DNA of 64,000 nt from an uncultured Serinicoccus sp. (GTDB taxonomy: Bacteria > Actinomycetota > Actinomycetes > Actinomycetales > Dermatophilaceae), in the NCBI RefSeq assembly GCF_947487915.1, contig NZ_CANKYH010000003.1, positions 248,001-312,000 on the forward strand, given 5' to 3'. The notes under the pieces were generated by a model, which was not told the DNA's origin, searched no databases, and saw only the letters and a program-made list of their open reading frames with translations. The translations under genes were made by a program, and so were the position numbers. Positions 34,934 to 44,163 of this stretch are shown piece after piece. Every line of letters starts with the position of its first letter. The first letter of the stretch is position 1.

Positions 34934-36730
34934 TCAGACCCCGGCGCCGACCGGCTCCTTCTCGCCGTCGTCCCCGGCGCTGCCCGCGTCGGCTCGCGCC
35001 TGCTCGTGCGCCCGCTGGTCCAGCGCCTTGCCGCGCCGCAGCTCCCAGTAGGCGGCGACGAAGTAGACCACCGTGCCGGTGATGGCGACGGTGTAGAACG
35101 TGTTGCGCTGCGTCAGGTAGGTGTAGATGTCCGGGCTGGCGAGGAAGACCACCAGGGCGTCGACGAGGATGACGGCGAGGGCGAGCATCCAGACCCCCCG
35201 CAGCACCCGGGTCAGCGTCGACGTGTCCTTGACGTGCCCCGGCAGGGACTTCGCCTGCTCGCGCTTGAACGCCTGGGCCCGTTCCAGGAACAGCTCGTTG
35301 TCCTTCACCTCCTCGGTGTAGTCGTCGGCTGCTCCGGCCCGTCTGGCGAGGGCGACGTAGAGCAGGCTGGCGACGATCCACGCGGGCACGAAGGCGAAGT
35401 AGGGGGAGATGATCTGGGTGATGTTCAGCAGGGCCCCCAGGCCGAAGGCCGTGGCCCAGGCGATGATGGCGGGCACGTTGGTGACCCCCTTGAAGCGCGC
35501 CCAGTACTCCGTGAGTCCGAAGCGCGGGAACAGCTTGTGCTCGGCATACACGATGCCGCCGACCGGTGCCAGGAGGACCCCGGCCCAGGTGACCAGCGGG
35601 GCGTAGTTGCGGTAGACGAACGGGAAGCACGCGACGACCACGACGATGACGCCGACGATGAGGGTCGCCCGACCGCGCGACATCGACGGGAAGACACCTT
35701 GCGTGGCGAGCCCCGCGCGGTAGAGGTTGGCGTTGGCGGTCGTCCAGCCCGCGACCACGACGGTGACGTAGCCGGCCCAGCCGAGCGCGACCCAGGAGAC
35801 GTCGCCCGGGGACAGGACGGTGATGCTCGTCAGCGTGAGCGCAGCGGTGGCGGCGCCCATGAGTCCGGCGGAGAACCAGGCGACGTAGTGCCCGAAGAGC
35901 ATGCCGGTCGAGGTCATGAGCCCGTGCCAGCCCTTGCGGGCGTAGCGCAGCAGCGCCATGTCGATCATTCCCGCGTGGGCGAAGCTGTTGGCCGCCCACG
36001 CCAGGCCGGCGACCTCGAGCATCCCGATGCCGGGCTCCCCCTCCGGTGTGACGCCGGTGAAGACCGTCGCGCCGGCGATGTCGACGAACTCGCTGAAGCT
36101 GCCGATCGTGGTCACCCCGGTGACCGACTCGGCGACGGCCGGCAGCAGCACGAGGCCACCGACGGTGAACATCGTCGCGAGCCACGGCCCGCAGATCGTC
36201 GCGAACTCGGCGAGCGCGTTGAACCCGAACACCGCGACGAGCACGGCGACGATGCTGAAGGCGACGACGAGGATGACGAAACCGAGATGGGTGGGGTATG
36301 CCTCCGCCTGCGTCGGGATGCCGATCACCCGTTGGACGGCGGTCGCCGACACGGTGAGCATGGCCGCCGAGATGACGGCGAAGACGATCGCGTTGGCGAG
36401 GTTGTAGATCCGGGAGATGGAGCCTCCCCCGAACCTCAGCAGGTAGGTGTAGACGCTCAGCCCGACCTCTCGGGCGACCGGGGTGGTGATGAGCCAGAAG
36501 GTGAGGACGGCCAGGGCGTTGCCGATGAGCAGCCCGATGAGGACGTCCCAGATCCCGGCGCCGAGGATGACGAAGGTGGCGCCGAAGACGAACTCGGTCC
36601 CGGCGACGTTCTCCGCGGCGTAGAGGCCGGCGAAGTGCTTGGCCCCGTGCTTCTCGTGCTCACCGACGGGCAGCAGCTCGGGGTCGGTGTTGGCGATCTG
36701 CCGGTCGATCTGCTCGGTGCTGCGTGCCAT
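34934..36730 (-). CDS. NCS1-like nucleobase:cation symporter family permease
   Basis: A 598-residue membrane protein with about 12 core helices and ~150 extra C-terminal residues bearing two more helices. AAENVAGTEFVFGATFVILG in helix 1 and AGWTTANANLYRAGLATQ mid-protein resemble the purine-cytosine permease (NCS1) family, which takes up nucleobases, hydantoins or vitamins with a cation. It starts 6 nt after the stop of a solute-binding lipoprotein gene. That is an odd partner, because NCS1 carriers normally act alone. Substrate unknown. Confidence 0.72.
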   Translation of the reverse strand: MARSTEQIDRQIANTDPELLPVGEHEKHGAKHFAGLYAAENVAGTEFVFGATFVILGAGIWDVLIGLLIGNALAVLTFWLITTPVAREVGLSVYTYLLRFGGGSISRIYNLANAIVFAVISAAMLTVSATAVQRVIGIPTQAEAYPTHLGFVILVVAFSIVAVLVAVFGFNALAEFATICGPWLATMFTVGGLVLLPAVAESVTGVTTIGSFSEFVDIAGATVFTGVTPEGEPGIGMLEVAGLAWAANSFAHAGMIDMALLRYARKGWHGLMTSTGMLFGHYVAWFSAGLMGAATAALTLTSITVLSPGDVSWVALGWAGYVTVVVAGWTTANANLYRAGLATQGVFPSMSRGRATLIVGVIVVVVACFPFVYRNYAPLVTWAGVLLAPVGGIVYAEHKLFPRFGLTEYWARFKGVTNVPAIIAWATAFGLGALLNITQIISPYFAFVPAWIVASLLYVALARRAGAADDYTEEVKDNELFLERAQAFKREQAKSLPGHVKDTSTLTRVLRGVWMLALAVILVDALVVFLASPDIYTYLTQRNTFYTVAITGTVVYFVAAYWELRRGKALDQRAHEQARADAGSAGDDGEKEPVGAGV

Positions 36731-36735
36731 CGCTC

Positions 36736-38151
36736 TCAGTCCTCGGTGCTCTCGGAGTCGGCCTCGGCGTCCTCCTGGTCGGCGAGCAGTCGGGTCTGCT
36801 CGATGGTCTGGTCGGCGACCCACTGGCTGCGCTCCAGCGCCTCGTCCAGGTCGAGGTCACCGGTGATGGCCTGGGTCAGCTGCTGCCCGACGGCGTTGCC
36901 GAGACTCTGGAAGGCCGGCACGTCGACGTACTGCATGCCGACGTAGGGGACCGGCTCCGAGCTCGGCTCGGCGATGTCGGAGGTGCGGATCGACTCCAGG
37001 GTGAGCTCGGCGAAGGGCTCGGCCGCCTCCAGGTAGTCGGGGTTGTCGTAGAGGTCGACCCGGCTCCCTGGCGGCACCGCCGCCCAGCCCCGGTCCTCGG
37101 CGACGAGCCCGGCATACTCGCTGGACGTCGCCCACGTGACGAACTCGCGCGCGAGCTCGCTGTTGTCCGAGGACGCGGGGATGGCGAGCGCCCACGACCA
37201 CAGCCAGTTGCTCGCACGCCCCTCGGGGGTGCCCGGCGCCATGGCGAACCCGACGTCCTCGGCCACGGTCGAGACCTCCGGGTCGGTGACGAAGCTGGCG
37301 GCCGAGGTCGCGTCGACCCAGACCCCGCACTCCCCCTCCTGGAAGAGGGCGAGGTTCTCGCTGTAGCCGGCCTCGGCGACACCGTCGGGCGCCAGGGCGG
37401 CGAGGGCGAGGTAGGTCTCGGCGGCCGAGCGCCACTGCTCGCTGTCCAGCTGGGCGCGCCAGTCCTCGTCGAACCAGCGCGCGCCGTAGGAGTGGGCCAT
37501 CGCGGTGAGGACGGCACCGTTCTCGCCCCAGCCGGCCTTGCCGCGGATGCAGGCCCCGGCCGCGTCGGTCTGCTCGTCCACGGCGGTGGCGGCAGCGAGC
37601 ACGTCCTCCCACGTCGGCTCGTCCGGCATCTCGACACCGACCTCCTCGAGCAGGTCGGTGCGGTACATCGTCACGCTCGACTCGCCGTAGAAGGGCGCCG
37701 CCTGCATCGTGCCGTCCGCGCTGAGGGCGTCGCGCACCTCCGGCACGAAGGCCTCGGGGTCGAACCCGTCCGGCATGTCGGTGAGCGGCGTCAGCAGCTC
37801 CTGACCGGCCCACACCTGCGCCTCGTAGGTCCCGACGGACGCCACGTCGAAGCGGCCGGCACCGGTGCCGACGTCGGTCGAGACCGTCTCCCGCAGCTCG
37901 TTCTCGCCCTGGCGGACCCACTCGATCTCGACGCCGGGATGCTCCTCGAGGAAGGCGGGGCTGAGCTCCTGCAGCACCTCCAGGTCGCCGTTGTCGACGA
38001 CGGCGATGGTCAGGGTGTCCGGGCCGGTGTCCTCCTCGGCGCTGCACCCGGCCAGGGCCAGCAGCGACAGCGCACCGACGAGCGCCCCCGCCCTGCCTGC
38101 GCGCACCGGGGACGGTCGCCGGGAGGCGGGTGCGGACGGCTCTGGTCGCAT
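36736..38151 (-). CDS. ABC-type (family 1) solute-binding lipoprotein
   Basis: A 471-residue extracellular binding protein. Lipobox LALAGCSAEE, then LTIAVVDNGDLEVLQELSPAF and FLEEHPGVEIEWV, typical of sugar/polyol-binding family 1. AAPFYGESSVTMYRTDLLEEVGV and WEDVLAAATAV are also conserved in that family. The tail is acidic (ADQEDAEADSESTED). GAAGGAG lies 8 nt before the ATG. No MalF/MalG-type permeases or ATPase are near; the only downstream gene is the NCS1-like permease. Confidence 0.85.
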   Translation of the reverse strand: MRPEPSAPASRRPSPVRAGRAGALVGALSLLALAGCSAEEDTGPDTLTIAVVDNGDLEVLQELSPAFLEEHPGVEIEWVRQGENELRETVSTDVGTGAGRFDVASVGTYEAQVWAGQELLTPLTDMPDGFDPEAFVPEVRDALSADGTMQAAPFYGESSVTMYRTDLLEEVGVEMPDEPTWEDVLAAATAVDEQTDAAGACIRGKAGWGENGAVLTAMAHSYGARWFDEDWRAQLDSEQWRSAAETYLALAALAPDGVAEAGYSENLALFQEGECGVWVDATSAASFVTDPEVSTVAEDVGFAMAPGTPEGRASNWLWSWALAIPASSDNSELAREFVTWATSSEYAGLVAEDRGWAAVPPGSRVDLYDNPDYLEAAEPFAELTLESIRTSDIAEPSSEPVPYVGMQYVDVPAFQSLGNAVGQQLTQAITGDLDLDEALERSQWVADQTIEQTRLLADQEDAEADSESTED

Positions 38152-38250
38152 GCGGTGACTCCTTCGTCAGGGGCGCCGGGCCCGCTCAGGTCCGGCGACC
38201 GATACCCGGACCACAAGGCTCGATCACCCCGCCCGGCCGTCGGCTCCACG

Positions 38251-38282
38251 CTCATGTGAGCATCGCGCGATGCACGTATGAG
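38251..38282. promoter_or_regulatory. 32-bp interrupted palindrome, likely operator
   Basis: A perfect 14-bp core, GCATCGCGCGATGC (38260-38273), is flanked by CTCAT (38251-38255) and its complement ATGAG (38278-38282). It lies about 100 nt upstream of the binding-protein/permease operon, in the gap before the convergently placed moaD. A LacI- or GntR-type operator is plausible; no such regulator is adjacent. Confidence 0.5.
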
Positions 38283-38407
38283 ACATCTCCTAGCAAACGA
38301 CACGTGACACTGCCTGTCAAGGCGGGGCGCCGAGGGCCGCAGCCGGACCGACGACGGGCGCGGGCGGGGTGGCGTGCTGGCCCGGCGCGGCGACGCGGAC
38401 GGGAGGC

Positions 38408-38647
38408 TCAGCCGCCGGCGAAGGGCGGCAGCACGTCTAGGACGGCGTCGTGACGCAGCGGCAGAGCCGGGTCGGCGACGTACTGGCCGTCGTGCAGGAC
38501 GGTGCTCAGGTCCAGGACCCGGGTGAGCTCGGCCCCGTGCCGCTCGCGCAGGGCGGCGAGCAGCGAGCCGAGGTCGTCCGCCTCGACGTGCTCGCTCTCG
38601 GTGCCGGCGGCCTCGGCGGCCGCGGCGAAGAACCTCACCGTCGCCAT
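38408..38647 (-). CDS. moaD: Molybdopterin synthase sulfur carrier MoaD
   Basis: A 79-residue ubiquitin-fold protein ending in Gly-Gly (VLPPFAGG), the site that is thiocarboxylated. The start MATVRFFAAAAEAAGT and the segment LRHDAVLDVLPPFAGG are typical of MoaD. With MoaE (not in the window) it inserts sulfur to make molybdopterin. The MoeZ protein encoded upstream on the same strand would activate its C-terminus. ATG 38647 was chosen to match family length. Confidence 0.88.
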   Translation of the reverse strand: MATVRFFAAAAEAAGTESEHVEADDLGSLLAALRERHGAELTRVLDLSTVLHDGQYVADPALPLRHDAVLDVLPPFAGG

Positions 38648-38804
38648 CGGGCCAGTCTTGCAGATGCGCCGGTATGCCGCGCCCCCCGCCATAGCGCCGT
38701 CTCCCAGCCGCCAGGTCATCTGTCAGCCTCCTCGAACGGGCTGCCAGTTGACGCCGCGGCTCGGAGATGACCGACGGGCCGACGGCGCTCGCCACGCCGT
38801 CGGG

Positions 38805-39467
38805 CTACTCCCAGCGCCGGAGGTCCTCCCAGGTGTCGATGTCGCCGAGCTGGCCGGGGTCGACCTCGACGTCGCCCCAGCGCAGGTCGGCGACGAGGGA
38901 GCGCACGGAGGCGTGCCGCGCCTCACCGATGCTGCGCAGGGCCGCCTCGAGACCGGCGCGCCGGTAGACCGCCAGCAGCCACTGGCGGCGCCCGGTGCCG
39001 TCGGAGGGGCACAGGGCGTCGACACCGGCACCAACCCTCGGCAGCCGGGCCCTCAGCAGGGCGAGCAGGCCGGCGGCCTGCGGCTGATCGACGGCGCAGA
39101 TGGCTACCCAGACCGCCGGACGAGGGGCGGGACGGGCATCGAGTGCTGCGAGGCCGGCGGCGATCCCGGCCACCGGGCCGCCGCCGGGAGGGTTCTCGAG
39201 GGTGCGGTCGACGCCCGCCGGGACAGGGGTGTCCCCCACCACCACGACGCGCCCGCCGAGCTCGGCGTCCAGGACGCGCTCGAGCAGCGTCCGGCCGCCG
39301 ACGACGAGCGCAGCCTTGTCGGCGCCGCCGAGGCGCTCGCCCCGACCGCCGGCCAGGACGACGAGGTCGACGTCGGGCAGCTCCGCCCCGCGACCAGCAG
39401 GCTGGCAGTCCCCGCCCTCGCGGTCACGGTTGCCACGCTCACCGCCCGGCTCCACCTGGGTCATCAT
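38805..39467 (-). CDS. mobA: Molybdenum cofactor guanylyltransferase MobA
   Basis: A 220-residue nucleotidyltransferase that joins GMP to molybdopterin, giving the MGD form needed by formate dehydrogenase. LAGGRGERLGGADKAAL is the GTP-binding loop with the catalytic Lys, and LENPPGGGPVAGIAAGL and ICAVDQPQ correspond to the usual family blocks. The usual LPCDMP-like motif reads ICAVDQPQ, a variant that keeps the metal-binding Asp. GTG 39470, ATG 39467 and ATG 39464 are all possible; ATG 39467 has GAGG 10 nt upstream. Confidence 0.85.
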   Translation of the reverse strand: MMTQVEPGGERGNRDREGGDCQPAGRGAELPDVDLVVLAGGRGERLGGADKAALVVGGRTLLERVLDAELGGRVVVVGDTPVPAGVDRTLENPPGGGPVAGIAAGLAALDARPAPRPAVWVAICAVDQPQAAGLLALLRARLPRVGAGVDALCPSDGTGRRQWLLAVYRRAGLEAALRSIGEARHASVRSLVADLRWGDVEVDPGQLGDIDTWEDLRRWE

Positions 39468-39496
39468 CACGTCATCCTCAGGTCATCAGGAGGGGA

Positions 39497-40636
39497 TCAG
39501 TACCTCGGCAGGGTCGGGTCCACCTGCTCGATCCAGCCGAGGATCCCGCCGGTCATGACGCTCACCTCGGCGTGCCCGAGACGCACGAGGTGGGCGGCCG
39601 CGCGCTGGGCCCGGGGGCCCGCCTTGCAGTAGACGACGACCGGTCCGGCGGGCAGGTGGTGGTCGAGGTCCTCCCAGCTCAGGACCTCACCGACCGGGAC
39701 GAGCAGCGCCCCAGGGACGGCCCCGAGCTCGTGCTCGGCCGGCTCGCGCACGTCCAGGACCGTGGCAGGGGCAGAGGCCGCGCCGAGCATCGCAGCCACC
39801 TCCGCCGGGCCGACCTCGGGCAGCGGCACGACCGGCCGCAGCTGCTCGCGCTGCTCCGGCTGCACCACGGCACCGACCGGGCGCAGCGGCACCTCCCTCG
39901 TGCGCTGGGTGAGCGCGTCGATGAGCAGGATGCGGCCGACCAGCGGCTCCCCGAAACCGCAGACCAGCTTGACCACCTCCGCGGCCATGATCGAGCCCAC
40001 CTGACCGACGAGCGCCCCGAGCACCCCCGCCTCCGAGCAGCTCGGGACGTCCTCCGCGCGCGGTGGCACCGGGAAGAGATCCCGCAGCGACACGGCGTCC
40101 TCGACGCCCGGCACGAAGGTCGACAGCTGGGCGTCGAAGCGCAGCACCGCGGCCCACACCAGGGGGACGCCCAGGGCGACGCAGGCGTCGGACACGGCAT
40201 ACCGGGTCGGGAAGTTGTCCGCCCCGTCGAGCACGACGTCGTGCCCGCGCAGCAGCTCCTGCGCGTTGCCCGGATCGATCCGGGTATGCCGCACGCTCAC
40301 CGACACGTCCGGGTTCAGCCCGCGGACGAAGGCCTCGGCGGAGGCTCCCTTGGGGGTGCCCACGGCGTCGGCGCGGTGGATCACCTGCCGCTGGAGGTTG
40401 GTGACGTCCACGTCGTCGTCGTCGATGACGGTGAGGTGCCCGACACCGGCGGCGGCCAGGTAGGCCAGCACCGGGCTGCCGAGCCCGCCCGCCCCGACCA
40501 CGGCCACCCGGGCGCGGAGCAGGCGGCGCTGCGCGGTCATGCCGAGTCCGGGCACCAGGAGGTGCCGCGAGTACCTGGACACCTGCTCGGGTGTCAGCGG
40601 CGGGCCGGGCTCGACCAGCGGCGGCAGCGAGGTCAT
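39497..40636 (-). CDS. moeZ: Adenylyltransferase/sulfurtransferase MoeZ (ThiF-rhodanese fusion)
   Basis: A 379-residue protein. Residues 1-250 are a ThiF/MoeB E1-like domain: RYSRHLLVPGLGMTAQRRL, VAVVGAGGLGSPVLAYLAAA (ATP loop) and DGADNFPTRY. Residues ~275-379 are a rhodanese domain with the persulfide Cys in VVYCKAGPRAQRAA. It adenylates MoaD (and in other species ThiS/CysO-type carriers) and transfers sulfur. The first CxxC zinc pair of MoeB is missing, as in other MoeZ proteins. Start ATG 40636; CACACT 6 nt upstream may be its -10 box. Confidence 0.9.
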   Translation of the reverse strand: MTSLPPLVEPGPPLTPEQVSRYSRHLLVPGLGMTAQRRLLRARVAVVGAGGLGSPVLAYLAAAGVGHLTVIDDDDVDVTNLQRQVIHRADAVGTPKGASAEAFVRGLNPDVSVSVRHTRIDPGNAQELLRGHDVVLDGADNFPTRYAVSDACVALGVPLVWAAVLRFDAQLSTFVPGVEDAVSLRDLFPVPPRAEDVPSCSEAGVLGALVGQVGSIMAAEVVKLVCGFGEPLVGRILLIDALTQRTREVPLRPVGAVVQPEQREQLRPVVPLPEVGPAEVAAMLGAASAPATVLDVREPAEHELGAVPGALLVPVGEVLSWEDLDHHLPAGPVVVYCKAGPRAQRAAAHLVRLGHAEVSVMTGGILGWIEQVDPTLPRY

Positions 40637-40667
40637 GGACCCAGTGTGCACGCCCGCCGCGCGCGGT

Positions 40668-41534
40668 TCACCGCCGCGCCGGGACGGGGATGCGGCCGGA
40701 GCCGTCGCGCTGGACGACACCCTCGCCCACGAGGCGGCTGAGCCAGGGATGGTCCGGCTCGGCTCCCCAACGCTCACGCCAGACCGCGGCGTGGGCACGG
40801 GCGTAGCGCGCCTCCTGGTCCGGCGTCAGGCGCTCGCTGGGCTGGCGGTAGGCCTCCGCGCCGCCGACCCAGACCAAGGTCCCACCCGCCCGGGACACGA
40901 CGTGGGCGAAGTCGTGCGCCTCCAGGCCCGGGCCGACGTAGTCGGTGCAGAAGCCGCCGGTCTGGTGGAAGTGGTCGGCGCTCAGCGCGAAGCTGGCCGG
41001 CGTGAAGAGGTGCAGACGCTGGTTGACCTGGGTCTCACCCGGGGCGAGGGCGGGCGCACCGGGCGCCCGCAGGCTCAGCTCGTGCATCTGGCGCAGCGGA
41101 TAACCGAGCGCGGGGTTCTCCAGCGGCGGCAGCCGCAGGACCGGGGAGCTCCACACGACCGGACCGGGCGGGGTGCCGGTCTCCTGCTGGTCGGTGACGG
41201 CGGCGACATACCTCTCCAGCGTGCGCGGTCCGGGGATGACCGCGGCGTCGAGGAAGACGAGGACGTCGGCGCCCTGCTCGACGGCGAGCTCGGCGGCCCG
41301 GTTGCGGGCGGCGGCGTAGGGCAGCGCGCGTCGGTCGGTGGTGACGGGCTTGACGATCGTCTGCCAGCGGTCGGTCCCGAGGGGCAGGCGACCACGGGTG
41401 AGGTCGCGGTCCCCCATGGAGATGACGACGTGCAGGGCGGGGGGCATCGTCCCGACGGACAGGCCGTCCACCTGCGCCAGCAGGTGGTCATGGTGCCCGC
41501 GCGTCATGGTCAGCACAGCAACAGTCACGGGCAC
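40668..41534 (-). CDS. Family 2-like glycosyltransferase
   Basis: A 288-residue GT-A fold protein: N-terminal TVAVLTMTRGHHDHLLAQVD, then PYAAARNRAAELAVEQGADV and LVFLDAAVIPGPRTLERY, where DAAVIP stands in for the usual DDD/DxD metal motif. TGGFCTDYVGPGLEAHDFAH is the acceptor-binding region with the catalytic acidic residue. Start: an ATG at 41546 forms part of a TATGCT box that lies 7 nt before GTG 41534, so GTG 41534 is preferred. Function unknown. Confidence 0.72.
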   Translation of the reverse strand: MPVTVAVLTMTRGHHDHLLAQVDGLSVGTMPPALHVVISMGDRDLTRGRLPLGTDRWQTIVKPVTTDRRALPYAAARNRAAELAVEQGADVLVFLDAAVIPGPRTLERYVAAVTDQQETGTPPGPVVWSSPVLRLPPLENPALGYPLRQMHELSLRAPGAPALAPGETQVNQRLHLFTPASFALSADHFHQTGGFCTDYVGPGLEAHDFAHVVSRAGGTLVWVGGAEAYRQPSERLTPDQEARYARAHAAVWRERWGAEPDHPWLSRLVGEGVVQRDGSGRIPVPARR

Positions 41535-41541
41535 GCGCGCC

Positions 41542-41547
41542 AGCATA
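41542..41547 (-). promoter_or_regulatory. -10 box of the glycosyltransferase gene (leaderless)
   Basis: TATGCT on the minus strand, 7 nt before GTG 41534. The ATG inside this box is therefore probably not a start codon. Confidence 0.5.
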
Positions 41548-41639
41548 GGCAACCCGGCTGAGCGGTCACCACATCCGAAAGGGTGACTTCCCACCCCGCC
41601 CGGCGCCGCTTCGGCGTGCCAAGCCCCCCGACCGCAGCG

Positions 41640-41645
41640 TAGGGT
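41640..41645 (+). promoter_or_regulatory. -10 box, leaderless LuxR-type regulator
   Basis: TAGGGT, 7 nt before ATG 41653. Confidence 0.5.
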
Positions 41646-41652
41646 TCTGGTC

Positions 41653-42339
41653 ATGGTTGGGACAGAGCCGCTCCGCGTGGCCCTGATGAACGACTTCGAG
41701 GTGGTCGTCCGGGGCCTGCAGGCCATGCTCGAACCGTTCGAACACCGGGTCTCGGTGGTCGAGATCGGGGCTCAGTCGGAGGTCGAGCAGTCGGTCGACG
41801 TGACCCTCTACGACACCTTCTCCGAGCCGCAGGTCGACGGTGACGACTTCGACGAGGTGCTCGAGAGCGACGACCCGGGGGCCGTCGTCGTCTACACCTG
41901 GAACGTCGACCCGGCGCTGGTCGAGATCGCGCTGGCCAAGGGGTGCCGCGGCTACATCGGCAAGACGGTGAGCGGCGCCGAGCTGGTGGAGTGCCTGGAG
42001 CGGGTGGCCTCGGGCGAGGTCGTGGTGGAGCCGGCGACCAGCCGCGTCCCCGCCCCCGAGCCGCACTCACCCGGCGACTGGCCCGGACGCGTCGAGGGCC
42101 TGTCGGCGCGGGAGGCCGAGATCGTCACGCTCATCACGCAGGGGCTCACCAACAACGACATCGCGCTGCGGACCTACCTGTCCATCAACTCGGTCAAGAC
42201 CTACATCCGCACGGCCTACCGCAAGATGGGGGTCACCCGCCGGTCGCAGGCGGTCCGCTGGGGTCTCGAGCACGGGCTGACGCCCGACACGATGCGCCGG
42301 GACGTGGAGGACGAGTCGTCGTCTCAGACGGGCGCGTAG
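41653..42339 (+). CDS. NarL/LuxR-type response regulator, orphan
   Basis: A 228-residue two-domain protein. The receiver domain (residues 1-125) has the acceptor Asp54 in VTLYDTF and the conserved Lys104 in YIGKTVSG; the N-terminal acidic pair is reduced (MNDFEVVV). Residues ~145-210 form a LuxR HTH: LSAREAEIVTLITQGLTNND and SINSVKTYIRTAYRKMGV. No histidine kinase is near. Its 3' end overlaps that of the convergent GH13 gene by 16 nt. Confidence 0.85.
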   Translation: MVGTEPLRVALMNDFEVVVRGLQAMLEPFEHRVSVVEIGAQSEVEQSVDVTLYDTFSEPQVDGDDFDEVLESDDPGAVVVYTWNVDPALVEIALAKGCRGYIGKTVSGAELVECLERVASGEVVVEPATSRVPAPEPHSPGDWPGRVEGLSAREAEIVTLITQGLTNNDIALRTYLSINSVKTYIRTAYRKMGVTRRSQAVRWGLEHGLTPDTMRRDVEDESSSQTGA

Positions 42340-44063
42340 AGGACGACCGACCAGGGACCGAGGTCGAGGGTGCCCTGGCCGTCCTGGGCGTCCACGGCCG
42401 GTGTCTGGTGGTCGCCGAACAGCTGGCTGTAGGTCCGCGCGTCGCTGTTGAAGAGCACCTCCCACCGTCCTCCGGGGAGCTCGACCCGGCTGCTGACGGC
42501 CTGCGACGACAGGTTGACCGCGACCAGGACGTGCTGGTCGTCGTCGGTGGAGCGCACGTAGGCGAGCAGCTTGGCCTCCTCGTCGGCGACGACGAGCGTG
42601 ATGCGAGGGCCGCACAGCCCGGCGGTGGTGCCGTCGCGGTTCAGCCGCAGGCCGATGAGGTCCCGGAACATCTGGGTGATGTCTCGGAAAGCCCAGGCCC
42701 GCTCCCAGTCCAGGGGGACGTCGTCGCGGAACCACTCGTCCTCCAGGAACTCCTGACCCTGGAACAGCATCGGCAGCCCGGGCGCCGTCAGCACGAGCGC
42801 GGCACCGAGGGTGGCGCGCTTCTGGGCGTCCCACCCGCCGGGGTTGTCTCCCTGCACCTCGGAGGTGATGCGCGCCTTGCCGTTGGACACCTCGTCATGG
42901 GACTCGGTGTAGACCACGCGGTCGAAGGCGTGCTGATAGGTGTGCGTCACCGCCCGGGCCACGGCGCGGACGGACCGGTGGGCGTCGTCACCGGCGATGA
43001 GAGCCTCGCGGACCGGGTGGACGAACTGGTTGTCCCACTGGGCGTGCATGGCCGCCCCGCCGGGCTCGGTCGAGGTGACGGCAGCGACGCCGTGCAGGTC
43101 CTCGGCGATGACGAGGTGGCGGGGGAACTCGGTGCGCACCATCTCCCCGATGCTGCGCATCATCTCCCAGCCCTCGGGGATGTCGTCGCCGTGCGTGCCG
43201 TCGACACGGCGCATATAGGGCGTCATGTCCAGCCGCAGGCCGTCGGCGTGGTAGTCGCGCAGCCACATCCGGGCGTTGTCGAGGATGAAGTCACGCACCT
43301 CGTGCCGCCCGTAGTCCGGGCGGGTGTCGCCCCAGGGGGTCGCGCTGCGGTGGTCGTTGTAGAAGTAGATCCCGCCCTTGCCGTTCTCGGACCACCCGTC
43401 GAACTGCCAGGTCGGCAGGTCGCTGGGACCGAAGTGGTTGTAGACGACGTCGACGTAGACGGCGATGCCCCGGCGGTGCGCTTCCCGGACGAACGTCTTC
43501 AGGGCCTCCGGGCCGCCGTAGGTCGACTCGACGGCATAGACGTGCGCCGGGTTGTAACCCCAGGAGTAGTCGCCGGCGAACTCCATGAGGGGCATGAGCT
43601 CGATGGCGTTGACGCCCAGCCCCACGAGGTAGTCCAGCTTGCCCATGAGGTCGCCGAGATCCGCCGCGCGACCGTGGTCGGTGGCGACGAAGGACCCGAT
43701 GTGGGTCTCGTAGACGACGGTCTCGTGCTGGCGCGGCGGGGTGAAGTCGTCGCCCTCCCAGTCGAAGGCGCCGTGGTCGTAGAGCAGGCCGTTGCCGACC
43801 GAGCTGGTGACGGCGAGCGCGCGGGGGTCGATCCGGTGGAAGGTCTGCTCGCCGTTGGTCACCAGCAGCTGGTACTCCTGCCACATCTGCGCGCCCGGCA
43901 CCTCGGCGTACCAGTGGCCGTTGCCCTCGGACGCCATGCCGTGGGCCTCGGGGTCCCACCCGTTGAAGTCACCGACGACACTGACGGCGGTGGCGTGCGG
44001 CGCCCACACGCGGAAGGCGTAGCCGCCCTCCATCGGGATGGCACCCATACCGGTGACGCTCAC
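42324..44063 (-). CDS. GH13 alpha-glucanase, branching-enzyme-like
   Basis: A 579-residue protein with an N-terminal CBM48-like domain (AFRVWAPHATAVSVVGDFNG) and a GH13 (beta/alpha)8 barrel. Barrel motifs: YVDVVYNHFG; GLRLDMTPYMRR with the nucleophile Asp (~283); HLVIAEDLHG with the acid Glu (~320); YTESHDEVSNGK with the third Asp (~389). SHDEVxxGK is typical of GlgB-type enzymes, but the protein is shorter than GlgB and no glg or tre genes flank it. GTG 44063 follows AAGGAG at good spacing. It probably acts on glycogen or malto-oligosaccharides. Confidence 0.82.
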   Translation of the reverse strand: MSVTGMGAIPMEGGYAFRVWAPHATAVSVVGDFNGWDPEAHGMASEGNGHWYAEVPGAQMWQEYQLLVTNGEQTFHRIDPRALAVTSSVGNGLLYDHGAFDWEGDDFTPPRQHETVVYETHIGSFVATDHGRAADLGDLMGKLDYLVGLGVNAIELMPLMEFAGDYSWGYNPAHVYAVESTYGGPEALKTFVREAHRRGIAVYVDVVYNHFGPSDLPTWQFDGWSENGKGGIYFYNDHRSATPWGDTRPDYGRHEVRDFILDNARMWLRDYHADGLRLDMTPYMRRVDGTHGDDIPEGWEMMRSIGEMVRTEFPRHLVIAEDLHGVAAVTSTEPGGAAMHAQWDNQFVHPVREALIAGDDAHRSVRAVARAVTHTYQHAFDRVVYTESHDEVSNGKARITSEVQGDNPGGWDAQKRATLGAALVLTAPGLPMLFQGQEFLEDEWFRDDVPLDWERAWAFRDITQMFRDLIGLRLNRDGTTAGLCGPRITLVVADEEAKLLAYVRSTDDDQHVLVAVNLSSQAVSSRVELPGGRWEVLFNSDARTYSQLFGDHQTPAVDAQDGQGTLDLGPWSVVLYAPV

Positions 44064-44163
44064 GAAGGCTCCTTGCTGCAGCGGGACACGACGAAGGGCG
44101 CAGGGGTTGTCGAACCCGCGCCCCGAGCCTCGATCGTAGCCGCCGGGCAGGGAGCGCCGAGAC

